DNA of 64,000 nt from an uncultured Bacteroidales bacterium (GTDB lineage Bacteria > Bacteroidota > Bacteroidia > Bacteroidales > UBA932), in NCBI GenBank assembly GCA_905234285.1, contig CAJOHK010000003.1:24785-88784 (forward strand). Reading direction: 5' to 3'. The notes beneath the pieces were generated by a model. That model saw only the letters and a list, made by a program, of their open reading frames with translations. It made no database searches and was not told the origin of the DNA. Made by a program: the position numbers and the translations under genes. Below, one piece after another: positions 37,213 to 46,065 of the stretch; the stretch's first letter is position 1, and every line of letters begins with the position of its first letter.

Positions 37213-38289
37213 ATGTCCAAAAAAGTTCATGTTTTTAACGCCGGCCCCTGCCTTCTGCCGCAGGTAGCTATTGACAACACCATTGAGGCCATGAAGGATT
37301 TTGCCGGAACCGGCATCGGCCTGCTTTCCATCTCCCACCGCACCAAGGAATGGGATGCCATAATGGACGAGACCCGCGCCCTCTGGAAAGAGCTCCTCAA
37401 CATCCCCGACACCCACGAGGTAGTGTTCCTGGGCGGCGGCGCATCGCTGCAGTTCCTCTATGTAGCCATGAACTACCTGGAGAAGAAAGCCGCCTACCTG
37501 GATACCGGCGTATGGGCCCACAAGTCACTGGTAGAGGCCCAGGGCATCGGCGAGGCCTATGCCATCGCCTGCTCCAAGGACAAGAATTACACCTACATCC
37601 CTAAGGGATACGAGGTCCCGGCCGACCTGGATTACCTGCACATCACCACCAACAATACCATCTACGGCACAGAGATCAAAGAGGACTACGACGTCCCTTG
37701 CCCCCTCATCGCCGATATGTCCTCGGACATCATGTCCCGTCCCGTGGACGTGAGCAAGTATGACCTCATCTACGGCGGTGCCCAAAAGAACGTAGGCCCT
37801 GCCGGCGTCATCTTTGCCATCATCAAGAAGGATTCCCTGGGTCGCGTGACCCGTCACATCCCCACCATGCTGGATTACCGCACGCACATCGACAAACTGT
37901 CCATGTTCAACACCCCTCCCGTGTTTGCCATCTACGTGATGAACGAGACCCTCAAGTGGATCAAGAGCATGGGCGGTGTGGCTGCCATCCAAAAGATCAA
38001 CCAGGCCAAGGCCGACCTCCTGTACGGAGAGATTGACCGCAATCCGCTGTTCGTAGGCACCGCTGCCAAGGAAGACCGTTCCCTCATGAACGTGTGCTTT
38101 GTGATGGCTCCCGGCTACGAGACCCTGCAGGACGAGTTCTTCGCCTTTGCCAAGGAGCGCGGCATGGTGGGCATCAAGGGCCACCGCAGCGTGGGCGGCT
38201 TCCGCGCCTCCCTGTACAATGCCTGCACCCTGGAGGATGTCCAGGCCCTGGCAGACTGCATGAAGGAATTTGAAAATCTGAAGAAATAA
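37213..38289 (+). CDS. serC: Phosphoserine aminotransferase
   Basis: 358 residues. N-terminal [10 protein letters not shown] and the PLP-binding Lys192 in [12 protein letters not shown] identify SerC. Converts 3-phosphohydroxypyruvate plus glutamate to phosphoserine, the second step of serine biosynthesis. The stop and the next start share one base (TAATG), so it is coupled to the serA-like gene. No signal of unusual composition. Confidence 0.95.
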   Translation: MSKKVHVFNAGPCLLPQVAIDNTIEAMKDFAGTGIGLLSISHRTKEWDAIMDETRALWKELLNIPDTHEVVFLGGGASLQFLYVAMNYLEKKAAYLDTGVWAHKSLVEAQGIGEAYAIACSKDKNYTYIPKGYEVPADLDYLHITTNNTIYGTEIKEDYDVPCPLIADMSSDIMSRPVDVSKYDLIYGGAQKNVGPAGVIFAIIKKDSLGRVTRHIPTMLDYRTHIDKLSMFNTPPVFAIYVMNETLKWIKSMGGVAAIQKINQAKADLLYGEIDRNPLFVGTAAKEDRSLMNVCFVMAPGYETLQDEFFAFAKERGMVGIKGHRSVGGFRASLYNACTLEDVQALADCMKEFENLKK

Positions 38290-39209
38290 TGAAGGTATTA
38301 CTTGCTACCCAAAAGCCCTTCGCCGCCAAGGCGGTGGAAGGCATTGTTTCCATTCTGACCCAAGGCGGTCACGAGGTGGTAAAGCTGGAGAAATACGCCG
38401 AGCAGGCCGATCTTGTTGCAGCCGTGGCCGATGTAGAGGCCATGATCATCCGCTCCGATAAAGTGACCGAGGAAGTGATGGCAGCCGCGCCCAAACTCAA
38501 GATTGTGGTGCGCGCCGGCGCCGGATTCGACAATGTGGACCTGGCGGCCGCCACCGCCCGTGGCATTGTGGTCATGAACACCCCCGGCCAAAACTCCAAC
38601 GCCGTGGCCGAGCTGGCCCTGGGCCTCATGATCTTCATGGCCCGCACCCAGTTCACTCCCGCCACCGGCAGCGAGCTGCAGGGCAAGAAGCTCGGCGTGC
38701 AGGCCTACGGTAACGTCGGCCGCCTGGTCGGCCAAAAGGCCAAGGCCCTGGGCATGGAAATCTGCGCCCTGGATCCCTTCCTCACCGACGAGCAAATTGT
38801 CGCCGGCGGCGCCGCCCCCGTGCACTCCGTAGAGGAACTCTATGCCGCATCGGACTACCTCTCCATCCACATCCCGGCCTTGCCTGCCACCATCAAGAGT
38901 ATCAACTACGAGCTCATTTCCAAGATGCCCAAGGGAGCCACGCTGGTCAATACCGCCCGCAAGGAAGTGATTGACGAGGAAGGCCTTCTCAAGGCCCTGG
39001 AAGAGCGCCCGGACCTCAAGTACGTGACCGACGTAATGCCCGACAACTACGCCCTGCTGCAGGAGAAATTCGGCGCCCGCGTGTTTGCCACGCCCAAGAA
39101 GATGGGTGCCCAGACCGCCGAGGCCAACGTAAACGCCGGCCTGGCCGCCGCCCGCCAGATTGTGGACTTCTTTGCCACCGGCAATACCCGATTCCAAGTA
39201 AATAAATAA
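38289..39209 (+). CDS. serA: D-3-phosphoglycerate dehydrogenase (short type)
   Basis: 306 residues, the short form without an ACT domain. Family motifs: VVRAGAGFDNVD (about 75-86), the NAD-binding segment QAYGNVGRLVGQKAKALG, NTARKEVIDEEGL with the catalytic Arg, and the conserved Glu/His region near the C-terminus, though the usual His is not obvious to me. Placement directly after serC supports SerA over other 2-hydroxyacid dehydrogenases. First step of serine synthesis, feeding GlyA. Confidence 0.88.
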   Translation: MKVLLATQKPFAAKAVEGIVSILTQGGHEVVKLEKYAEQADLVAAVADVEAMIIRSDKVTEEVMAAAPKLKIVVRAGAGFDNVDLAAATARGIVVMNTPGQNSNAVAELALGLMIFMARTQFTPATGSELQGKKLGVQAYGNVGRLVGQKAKALGMEICALDPFLTDEQIVAGGAAPVHSVEELYAASDYLSIHIPALPATIKSINYELISKMPKGATLVNTARKEVIDEEGLLKALEERPDLKYVTDVMPDNYALLQEKFGARVFATPKKMGAQTAEANVNAGLAAARQIVDFFATGNTRFQVNK

Positions 39210-39212
39210 GAT

Positions 39213-40511
39213 ATGGTACGAGTAAAACCCTTTGCGGCCATTCGCCCGCCCAAGAATCTTGTGACCGAAGTCGCGGCCCCGCCGTACGACGTTTTAAACT
39301 CCGAGGAAGCCCTGGCCATGGCCGGAGAAAAGAGCCTCCTGCACATCACCAAGCCCGAGATTGACTTCAATCCCATTGCCGATGAGCACGAGCAGCGCAC
39401 CTACGACAAAGCCGTAGAGAACTTCAGGCTCTGGAAGGAACGCGGCTGGCTGGTCCGCGAGGAAAAGGAAAAGTACTACGTGTACGCCCAAACCATGGGC
39501 ACGCGCACCCAGTACGGTATTGTCCTCTGCGCCCACACCGACGACTACGAGAAAGGCATCATCAAAAAGCATGAGCTCACCCTCAAGAAAAAGGAAGACG
39601 ACCGCATGATTCACGTTCGTATCCAGAACGCCAACATCGAGCCCGTATTCTTTGCCTTCAAGGATCACGCCGAGCTCAACGACATCATCGCCAAAACCGC
39701 CGCCGGCGAGCCCGAGTACAAGTTTGTGGACGAGAACAACTTCACCCACACCTTCTGGGTCATCAACGATGACGCCGTGAACGCCCGCATCACCGAGATC
39801 TTCACCAACGACATCGACGCCTTCTATGTGGCCGACGGTCACCACCGCACCGCCGCTGCCGCCCGTGTAGGCGCCGAGAAACGGGCCGCCAATCCCAACC
39901 ACACCGGCAACGAGGAATACAACTACTTCATGGCTGTTTGCTTCCCCGAGAGCCACCTGGCCATCATCGACTACAACCGTGTAGTGAAGGACCTGAACGG
40001 CCTCAGCACCAAGGACTTCTTCAAGGCCCTGGAAGAGGACTTTGTGGTGGAGTGCATGTGCGACTGCACCAAGGACGGCGGAAAGTGCTCCTGTGAGTAC
40101 CCTTGCCACTGCAATTGCAGCGAGATCTATCACCCTTGCGGCCTGCACAACTTCTCCATGTATATTGAAGGTGTGTGGTACAGCCTCACCGCCAAGCCCG
40201 GCCGTTATGATGACTCAGACCCTATCGGCGTGCTGGATGTAACCATCCTGAGCAACCTGGTACTTGACAAGATTCTGGGTATCAAGGACCTGCGCACCGA
40301 CAAACGCATCGACTTCGTGGGGGGTATCCGCGGTCTGGAAGAACTTTCCCGCCGCGTAGACTCCGGCGAGATGAAGGTTGCCTTTGCCCTGTATCCGGTG
40401 TCCATGCAGCAGCTCATGAGTATTGCCGATACCGGCAACATCATGCCGCCCAAGACCACCTGGTTCGAGCCCAAGCTCCGTTCCGGCTTAGCGATTCACA
40501 GCCTGGACTAG
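39213..40511 (+). CDS. DUF1015 protein with cysteine-rich insert
   Basis: 432 residues. The DUF1015 signature is clear: VKPFAAIRPPKNL, AAPPYDVLNSEEA, and ADGHHRTAAAARV. The family is often placed next to serine-biosynthesis genes in Bacteroidetes, as here (3 bp after serA), but its reaction is not established as far as I know. Residues about 280-311 contain nine cysteines in 32 residues (CMCDCTKDGGKCSCEYPCHC and beyond), a probable metal-binding or redox insert. No signal peptide; cytoplasmic. Confidence 0.85.
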   Translation: MVRVKPFAAIRPPKNLVTEVAAPPYDVLNSEEALAMAGEKSLLHITKPEIDFNPIADEHEQRTYDKAVENFRLWKERGWLVREEKEKYYVYAQTMGTRTQYGIVLCAHTDDYEKGIIKKHELTLKKKEDDRMIHVRIQNANIEPVFFAFKDHAELNDIIAKTAAGEPEYKFVDENNFTHTFWVINDDAVNARITEIFTNDIDAFYVADGHHRTAAAARVGAEKRAANPNHTGNEEYNYFMAVCFPESHLAIIDYNRVVKDLNGLSTKDFFKALEEDFVVECMCDCTKDGGKCSCEYPCHCNCSEIYHPCGLHNFSMYIEGVWYSLTAKPGRYDDSDPIGVLDVTILSNLVLDKILGIKDLRTDKRIDFVGGIRGLEELSRRVDSGEMKVAFALYPVSMQQLMSIADTGNIMPPKTTWFEPKLRSGLAIHSLD

Positions 40512-40553
40512 TTTTAGCGTCGAATGGAACTTGCTGTTAGTCAGCGGGTTATA

Positions 40554-40589
40554 CAAAACACCCTACCGAAAAACCGGTAGGGTGTTTTG
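40554..40589. terminator. Bidirectional terminator hairpin (copy C)
   Basis: Perfect 15-bp stem CAAAACACCCTACCG / CGGTAGGGTGTTTTG with a 6-nt loop, between the convergent DUF1015 and YhhN genes. The stem differs from copies A, B and D, but the right flank (ACTTACATT region) is vaguely similar. Confidence 0.85.
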
Positions 40590-40635
40590 CGTAAATTATT
40601 CAGTATTAACCACTTACATTCGACAGCGTCTACGA

Positions 40636-41322
40636 TTACGCCTCGGACTGAAGGAGCCTGATAGCGCCGATGGCGAGGAGAACCTGGGCGGAGAGATAGG
40701 TGCTCATGACAACCAGGTGCATGCCGGCAAAGGACGGCTTCATGAAGGTGCTCACGGCAATCATGGAGTCGGAGAACAGGAACAGCAGGCCGCCGCAGAA
40801 GATGATCCACCAGGTGCAGCCCTTGAGGCGGATGACGCCGCACAGACCGGCAAAGGGCAGCAACACCAGGCCGCAGGCATACACAGCCATAGGGGCCAGC
40901 AGGGCGCCATTGATGCCGATTACCTTGATAAGACCGAAGATGAGACAGGCCATGACCACAATGGAAACAGCCCACTGCCAGGCTTTCATGCCTTTCCAGG
41001 AATACTTGCCAAAGAGGCAGAGGTAGCACACATGGCCTAGCAGGAAGGCCACCATGCCGCCGGCAAAGAGAAGGAACTCCCCGCTGTGAATGAGGAGGAT
41101 ATCTCCGGCGCAACCCAGCAGTTGAGCCGCCACCAGCAGGCCGAGACCTTTCAGGGAAACCTGCTTGTCAAAGGCAAAGCAGACCGTAGTTAACGCCACC
41201 AAGGGCAACAGGGCGGGCTTTACGGCCGAAGCCATGTCCTCGCTAAATACGCAACCGCAAAGGTTGGCAATGGCAGCCGCCACAAAGAACGCTGCCGGAA
41301 TGTACCACAGTTTATTCTTCAT
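40636..41322 (-). CDS. YhhN-family membrane protein (lysoplasmalogenase-like)
   Basis: 228 residues, about eight hydrophobic helices from residue 5 to the C-terminus. Residues in AAQLLGCAGDILL and GGMVAFLLGHVCYLCLF match the YhhN/TMEM86 family, whose animal members hydrolyse the vinyl-ether bond of lysoplasmalogen; Asp in GDILL and Asp in LFSDSMIA are the conserved acidic residues. Located in the inner membrane. Its start overlaps the truA 3' end by 11 bp, so it is translated from the truA message. Confidence 0.82.
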   Translation of the reverse strand: MKNKLWYIPAAFFVAAAIANLCGCVFSEDMASAVKPALLPLVALTTVCFAFDKQVSLKGLGLLVAAQLLGCAGDILLIHSGEFLLFAGGMVAFLLGHVCYLCLFGKYSWKGMKAWQWAVSIVVMACLIFGLIKVIGINGALLAPMAVYACGLVLLPFAGLCGVIRLKGCTWWIIFCGGLLFLFSDSMIAVSTFMKPSFAGMHLVVMSTYLSAQVLLAIGAIRLLQSEA

Positions 41323-42214
41323 AGTAGGAAACTTTGTTCAGAAACAGGGCATGGCCCGGTACCGACTCCCCTGCATCGCCGCGGGTACCGGTTTCTATGA
41401 GTTCTTGAATCCATTCGGGTTTGTGCTTGCCCCGGCCCACCTCGATGAGTGACCCCACCGTTGCCCGTACCATGTTGCGCAGGAACCGGTCGGCCGCAAT
41501 GCGAAAGTACCAGTAGGATGGCGAAACCGCAGAGGGGGACGCGCTGGAGACAAGTTCCTGCGAAGCAGGGACGCAGGAAACAGTGGGAGGGGCCGGAGTG
41601 GAGCGAAGCGGAACGGAGTTCCCCGGGAGTGCGTCACCCTCGGAGGTGAAGCCCCCCATCACTTGCACATGACTGGGAACATACGGGGCCCAGAAGGCGT
41701 CCATGACGGTGCAGATGGAGGTTTTGTTGTCCCCGCCGGTCTTTTCGAAGCAGGAAAAATCGTGGGTGCCCAGGAGGTACCGGCAGGCCTGGTTCATGGC
41801 GTCAAAGTCCAGGCCTGGATAGCCGCATTGCCAGGACCAGGCCTGTAAAAACGGGTCCTTTTGCCGATGGATGAAATAGGTGTATTCCCGGCGGCGGGCG
41901 CTAAAGCGGGCGTGAAAATCATCGGCCACGGGAAAGACTTCATGTACTACCACAGAACGGGGTAGCATGGCATTTAATTTGTAGCAAAAGTCGGATGCCT
42001 CAAAGGGAAGCAAACCCTCCCAATCGAAGTGGGCTATGTAGTTCACGGCGTTTACGGAAGTGTCTGTGCGGCCTGCTCCGGTAACGGCTACCGGGCGCCC
42101 CAGCAAGCGGGAAAGCACCCCTTTCAGGCTCGCCTGCACAGACGGCGATTGCGGCTGCACCTGCCAGCCGCAGAAAGAAGAACCGTCATATGAAAGGCGC
42201 AAGCAATAACGCAT
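41312..42214 (-). CDS. truA: tRNA pseudouridine synthase A with in-frame palindromic insert
   Basis: 300 residues from ATG 42214; the TTG at 42220 lies inside the -7 box and is rejected. The catalytic Asp lies in GAGRTDTSVNAVNY (about 46-59), and YWYFRIAADRFLRNMVRAT plus EVGRGK mark the C-terminal domain. It makes pseudouridine at positions 38-40 of tRNA. Between the DAFW segment and YWYF an extra 45 or so Ser/Pro-rich residues are encoded by the palindromic element at 41520-41653, inserted without breaking the frame. The -7 box ends 3 nt before the ATG, suggesting a leaderless transcript. Confidence 0.9.
   Translation of the reverse strand: MRYCLRLSYDGSSFCGWQVQPQSPSVQASLKGVLSRLLGRPVAVTGAGRTDTSVNAVNYIAHFDWEGLLPFEASDFCYKLNAMLPRSVVVHEVFPVADDFHARFSARRREYTYFIHRQKDPFLQAWSWQCGYPGLDFDAMNQACRYLLGTHDFSCFEKTGGDNKTSICTVMDAFWAPYVPSHVQVMGGFTSEGDALPGNSVPLRSTPAPPTVSCVPASQELVSSASPSAVSPSYWYFRIAADRFLRNMVRATVGSLIEVGRGKHKPEWIQELIETGTRGDAGESVPGHALFLNKVSYYEE
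41520..41653. mobile_element. In-frame palindromic element inside truA
   Basis: The core 41550-41624 is nearly identical to 34632-34700 in the TrmH-family gene (both contain GGAGTGGAGCGAAGCGGAAC on the plus strand), but truA is on the minus strand, so the element is translated from its opposite strand. Its ends (41520-41548 and 41625-41653) are decayed inverted repeats, about 20 of 29 positions pairing. It is older or more diverged than the TrmH copy. Confidence 0.8.
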
Positions 42215-42217
42215 ATG

Positions 42218-42225
42218 CAAATGTA
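42218..42225 (-). promoter_or_regulatory. -7 promoter box for truA (TACATTTG on minus strand)
   Basis: Perfect TAnnTTTG only 3 nt before the truA ATG at 42214. The divergent moxR ATG at 42235 leaves just 20 bp between the two coding regions; a weak plus-strand box (TAAATTAT, 42227-42234) touches the moxR ATG. Confidence 0.55.
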
Positions 42226-42234
42226 CTAAATTAT

Positions 42235-43227
42235 ATGGAAAGCGTAAACATTCGAGAACTAAACGAACGCATTCAGAAAGAAAGCCAGTTCGTAGATCTC
42301 CTCACCCTGGAAATGGGGAAAGTGATTGTAGGACAGAAACAACTGGTAGAGAACCTGCTCATCGGCCTCCTGAGCGGCGGCCACATCCTGCTGGAAGGCA
42401 TGCCCGGACTGGCCAAAACCCTGGCCATCAACACCCTGTCAAAGGCCGTGGATGCCAAATTCAACCGCATCCAGTTCACCCCGGACCTGCTGCCCGCCGA
42501 CGTTGTAGGTACCCTCATCTACTCCCAGAAGAACGAGTCCTTCGAGGTGCACAAGGGTCCCATCTTCGCCAACTTTGTCCTGGCCGATGAAATCAACCGT
42601 TCCCCCGCCAAAGTACAGAGCGCCCTGCTGGAAGCCATGCAGGAGCACCAGGTAACCATCGGCGAGAACACCTACAAACTGCCGGAACCTTTCCTCGTAA
42701 TGGCCACCCAGAACCCTGTGGAGCAGGAAGGCACCTATCCCCTGCCGGAAGCTCAGGTAGACCGTTTCATGCTCAAGGTGGTGGTGTCCTATCCTAAAAA
42801 GGACGAGGAACGCCAGATTATCCGCATGAACAACACCGGAGAGTTCCCCAAGGCCCAGGCCGTGGTTAAACCGGAGGACATCCTCCGCGCCCGCGAGGTG
42901 GTAAAGGACGTGTACATGGACGAGAAAATCGAGCGCTATATAGTAGATATAGTATACGCCACCCGTACCCCCGCCGAGTATGGCCTCAAGGAGCTGGAGA
43001 ACTTCATTTCCTACGGTGCTTCCCCCCGTGCCAGCATTTCCCTCGCAGCCGCTGCCAAGGCCTATGCCTTCATCAAGCGCCGCGGTTACGTAATTCCGGA
43101 AGACGTGCGCGCCGTGTGCAACGAGGTACTGCGTCACCGCCTGGGCCTCTCCTACGAGGCCGAGGCCGAGAATGTAACGCCCGAGCAAATCATCGAGAAG
43201 ATCATTAACGCGGTCATCGTGCCGTAA
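42235..43227 (+). CDS. MoxR-family AAA+ ATPase of the Bat operon
   Basis: 330 residues from ATG 42235 (MESVNIRELNERI); an in-frame ATG at 42190 would overlap truA and adds residues that relatives do not appear to have. Walker A is GMPGLAKT (Lys61), Walker B ends LADE (Asp118, Glu119), and sensor-region TQNPVEQEGTYPLPEAQ is typical. MoxR ATPases act as chaperones for partners with von Willebrand A domains, here DUF58, BatA and BatB. First gene of a seven-gene operon to 50416 with gaps of 3 bp or less. Confidence 0.93.
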   Translation: MESVNIRELNERIQKESQFVDLLTLEMGKVIVGQKQLVENLLIGLLSGGHILLEGMPGLAKTLAINTLSKAVDAKFNRIQFTPDLLPADVVGTLIYSQKNESFEVHKGPIFANFVLADEINRSPAKVQSALLEAMQEHQVTIGENTYKLPEPFLVMATQNPVEQEGTYPLPEAQVDRFMLKVVVSYPKKDEERQIIRMNNTGEFPKAQAVVKPEDILRAREVVKDVYMDEKIERYIVDIVYATRTPAEYGLKELENFISYGASPRASISLAAAAKAYAFIKRRGYVIPEDVRAVCNEVLRHRLGLSYEAEAENVTPEQIIEKIINAVIVP

Positions 43228-43229
43228 CC

Positions 43230-44111
43230 ATGACACCAGAAGAACTCATCAAGAAGGTACGCAAGATCGAGATTAAGACCAAAGCGCTTAGTCATCAGAT
43301 CTTTGCCGGCGAATACCATTCGGCGTTCAAGGGACGCGGTATGGCATTCAGCGAAGTGCGCGAGTACCAGTACGGCGACGATGTGCGCAACATGGACTGG
43401 AACGTGACCGCCCGCATGACGGCGCCCTTTGTGAAAGTGTTCGAGGAAGAGCGTGAACTCACGGTGGTGCTGCTGGTAGACATCTCCCGCAGCGGTCTCT
43501 TCGGCACCGCCGGCAAAACCAAGCGAGAACAGATAGCCGAGATTGCCGCTACCCTGGCCTTCAGCGCCCTCCTCAACAACGATAAAGTGGGCTGCATCCT
43601 GTTCAGCGACACGGTAGAGAAGTTCATCCCCCCGGCAAAGGGCCGGACGCACTTCCTGCGCATCGTGAGGGAAATCCTGGAGTACCAGCCGCAACACAAT
43701 GGCACCGACGTGGGCGAAGCCCTGCGCTACCTTACCAACGCCATCAAGAAAAAGTGCACCGCCTTCATCCTGAGCGATATGCTGGATGTAGAGGCCGACG
43801 GCTCCCCGCGCTACGAGGATGCCCTCAAGGTGGCCGTGAACCGGCACGACGTATCGGTAATCCGTGTGAGCGACCCCCGGGAGAAAACCCTCCCCAACGT
43901 GGGCCTGGTGAACGCCAGGGACGCCGAAACCGGCGAGTCCCGCTGGATTAACACCGCCTCCCGCAAGGTTCGCGACGCCTACCAGGCATGGTTCGGCACC
44001 GCCACCGCATCGGCCGATAAACTGCTGCTGCGCTATCAGGTAGACCACGTGGACATTTCTACCGACGAGGATTACGTGCGCAACCTCATGGCCTTATTCC
44101 ACAGAAGATGA
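43230..44111 (+). CDS. DUF58 von Willebrand A-like protein
   Basis: 293 residues. The DUF58 hallmark GRGMAFSEVREYQYGDDVRNMDWNVTAR-type stretch lies at about 31-58, followed by a vWA-like fold with LLVDISRSGLFG (metal-site serines partly kept). Soluble partner of MoxR in the Bat operon. It overlaps the next gene by 4 bp (ATGA). Confidence 0.92.
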   Translation: MTPEELIKKVRKIEIKTKALSHQIFAGEYHSAFKGRGMAFSEVREYQYGDDVRNMDWNVTARMTAPFVKVFEEERELTVVLLVDISRSGLFGTAGKTKREQIAEIAATLAFSALLNNDKVGCILFSDTVEKFIPPAKGRTHFLRIVREILEYQPQHNGTDVGEALRYLTNAIKKKCTAFILSDMLDVEADGSPRYEDALKVAVNRHDVSVIRVSDPREKTLPNVGLVNARDAETGESRWINTASRKVRDAYQAWFGTATASADKLLLRYQVDHVDISTDEDYVRNLMALFHRR

Positions 44112-45082
44112 AACTGATTAATCTGCTCATACCGGCCCTTCTCATTCCCCTGATGGCTGCCGCAGAAGGCAGGCGCATCGATGCCGGGGAATCTGTTCTG
44201 GAGCCCATCCAAAAGCGGGATTCCATCCTGATTGCCGACCAGCTGCATTATTCGCTGGAGCTCAAGGACATTACCGAGGGTACCCCCATAGCCTTGCCCG
44301 AGGTGAGCACCGACCCCAACAGCCCCATGCAGTTCATCGGCGGCTGGCAACTGGACTCCGTGCGCGTGTCCAAGAAAAAGGAAGTGCCGGCCCGCTACAA
44401 CATCAAGGCTTCGCTCACGCTCACCACCTTTATGGGAGGCACCTACGAGCTGCCGCCGCTGCCGGTTCTGGTAGACGGCGACACCCTGGTTTTCCATCCC
44501 ACCGAGCCACTGGTAGTCACCGAGCTGCCGGTAGACATGGATAACTATGTGCCCGGCGACATCAAGCCCCAGGTCAAAGTGCCCTACACGGCCGGGGAAA
44601 TTCTCCTGTTCTTTGTACTGCCGGTACTGGGCCTGGCCGCCGTGGTGGCCCTGGTCCTGTGGCTGGTCAAGCGCAGCAAGCGCAAACAGGAGGAGAAAGA
44701 GCATGCCGAACCGGCCCATATCCGGGCCCTTCGCAAACTGGACCAATACAGGGGCGACAAACTCTGGGCCCCGGACAAACAGAAGACCTTCTACTCCGGC
44801 GTCACCGACACCCTGCGCGAGTACATCGCCGCCCGTTACGGCGTGGGCGCCCTGGAAATGACCACCGGGGAAATCTTCGAGGGCCTCAAAGGCACCGACG
44901 TCCCCAAGGACCTCTTTGACGAGATGCAGGACCTCTTTGTACGGGCCGATTTTGTGAAATTCGCCAAATACACGGCCACGGAGCAGGAAAACGCCCAGGT
45001 GCTGCCCCAGGCGGTAAAGTTTGTTACCACCACCTACCAGAGTGAACTGGAAGAAGAAAGCAAGAAGGAGGAGGCCGAATAA
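44108..45082 (+). CDS. Bat-operon membrane protein with periplasmic beta domain
   Basis: 324 residues: signal peptide or anchor (1-19), a beta-rich periplasmic part (about 25-155), one transmembrane helix (about 164-188) and a cytoplasmic helical domain (about 200-320). It occupies the position between DUF58 and batA that a BatD-like or DUF4381-like protein usually holds. Function unknown; it could couple the cytoplasmic MoxR/DUF58 pair to the envelope. It shares one base with batA (TAATG). Confidence 0.78.
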   Translation: MKLINLLIPALLIPLMAAAEGRRIDAGESVLEPIQKRDSILIADQLHYSLELKDITEGTPIALPEVSTDPNSPMQFIGGWQLDSVRVSKKKEVPARYNIKASLTLTTFMGGTYELPPLPVLVDGDTLVFHPTEPLVVTELPVDMDNYVPGDIKPQVKVPYTAGEILLFFVLPVLGLAAVVALVLWLVKRSKRKQEEKEHAEPAHIRALRKLDQYRGDKLWAPDKQKTFYSGVTDTLREYIAARYGVGALEMTTGEIFEGLKGTDVPKDLFDEMQDLFVRADFVKFAKYTATEQENAQVLPQAVKFVTTTYQSELEEESKKEEAE

Positions 45083-46065
45083 TGCATTTTGAGTATCCCT
45101 ATCTGTTGTGGCTCCTGGCCCTGCCGGCCCTGCTGGTGCTCCGTTACCTCTGGTTGGAAATCAAGGGTAAGCGGGTACACCTGCGCGTATCGGCCCTGGA
45201 GGCCTGGAAAGCGGGCGGAAGGTCCATTTTCGAGATCCTCCGGCACGTGCCGTTCGTGCTGCGCATCGCCGCGCTGTGCCTGATCATTGTAGCCATTGCC
45301 CGGCCGCGTTCCTCTACCCAGGTAGAGCGGGTCGATACCGAGGGCATCGACATTGTCTTTGCCATGGACGTATCTACCTCCATGCTGGCCCGGGACTTTA
45401 CCCCGGACCGTCTGAACGCCGCCAAGGACATTGCCATCGAGTTCATCAGCCAGCGGCCCAGCGACCGCATGGGCATTGTAGTGTTTGCCGGCGAGAGCTA
45501 TACGCAGTGCCCTCTTACCACCGACCGCGCCACCCTAATCAACCTGATGAAGGAAGTGCAGACCGACCTCATTGAGGACGGTACGGCCATCGGCAACGGC
45601 CTGGCAACGGCGGTAGCACGCCTCAAGGACTCCGACGCCAAAAGCCGGGTGGTGATTCTCCTGACCGACGGTGTGAACAACATGGGAGAGATTGACCCCG
45701 GCATGGCCACCGAGATTGCCAAGACCTACGGCATCCGCGTGTACACCATAGGCGTGGGCGCCAACGGGCAGGCCCCCTACCCCGTGCAGACGCCCTGGGG
45801 CGTGGAGCTTCGCAATTTCCCCGTAGAGATTGACGAGCCCCTCCTCAAGAACATCGCCGACGGTACCGGCGGCCGCTATTTCCGCGCCACCGACAACACC
45901 AAACTCAGCGAGATTTACGCCGAAATCGGCCGCATGGAGAAGACCCGCACTTCCATTGACTCTTTCCCGGTGTACAAGGATTTGTATAAGAATTACGCGC
46001 TGGCAGCGCTCATTTGCCTTATGCTGGAGCTGCTCGTGGGCGCATTACTAAGGAGGTTGCCGTAA
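45082..46065 (+). CDS. batA: BatA, vWA-domain membrane protein
   Basis: 327 residues with two N-terminal helices (about 7-25 and 55-74), a vWA domain carrying a complete MIDAS DVSTS (Asp96, Ser98, Ser100) and a C-terminal helix (about 300-322). Bat proteins were first linked to aerotolerance in Bacteroides fragilis. It shares one base with batB. Confidence 0.9.
   Translation: MHFEYPYLLWLLALPALLVLRYLWLEIKGKRVHLRVSALEAWKAGGRSIFEILRHVPFVLRIAALCLIIVAIARPRSSTQVERVDTEGIDIVFAMDVSTSMLARDFTPDRLNAAKDIAIEFISQRPSDRMGIVVFAGESYTQCPLTTDRATLINLMKEVQTDLIEDGTAIGNGLATAVARLKDSDAKSRVVILLTDGVNNMGEIDPGMATEIAKTYGIRVYTIGVGANGQAPYPVQTPWGVELRNFPVEIDEPLLKNIADGTGGRYFRATDNTKLSEIYAEIGRMEKTRTSIDSFPVYKDLYKNYALAALICLMLELLVGALLRRLP

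Noticed and set aside
42190..42234. Upstream ATG start for moxR
   Set aside because: It would overlap truA and its promoter; known MoxR proteins begin close to the ESVNIRELNE segment.
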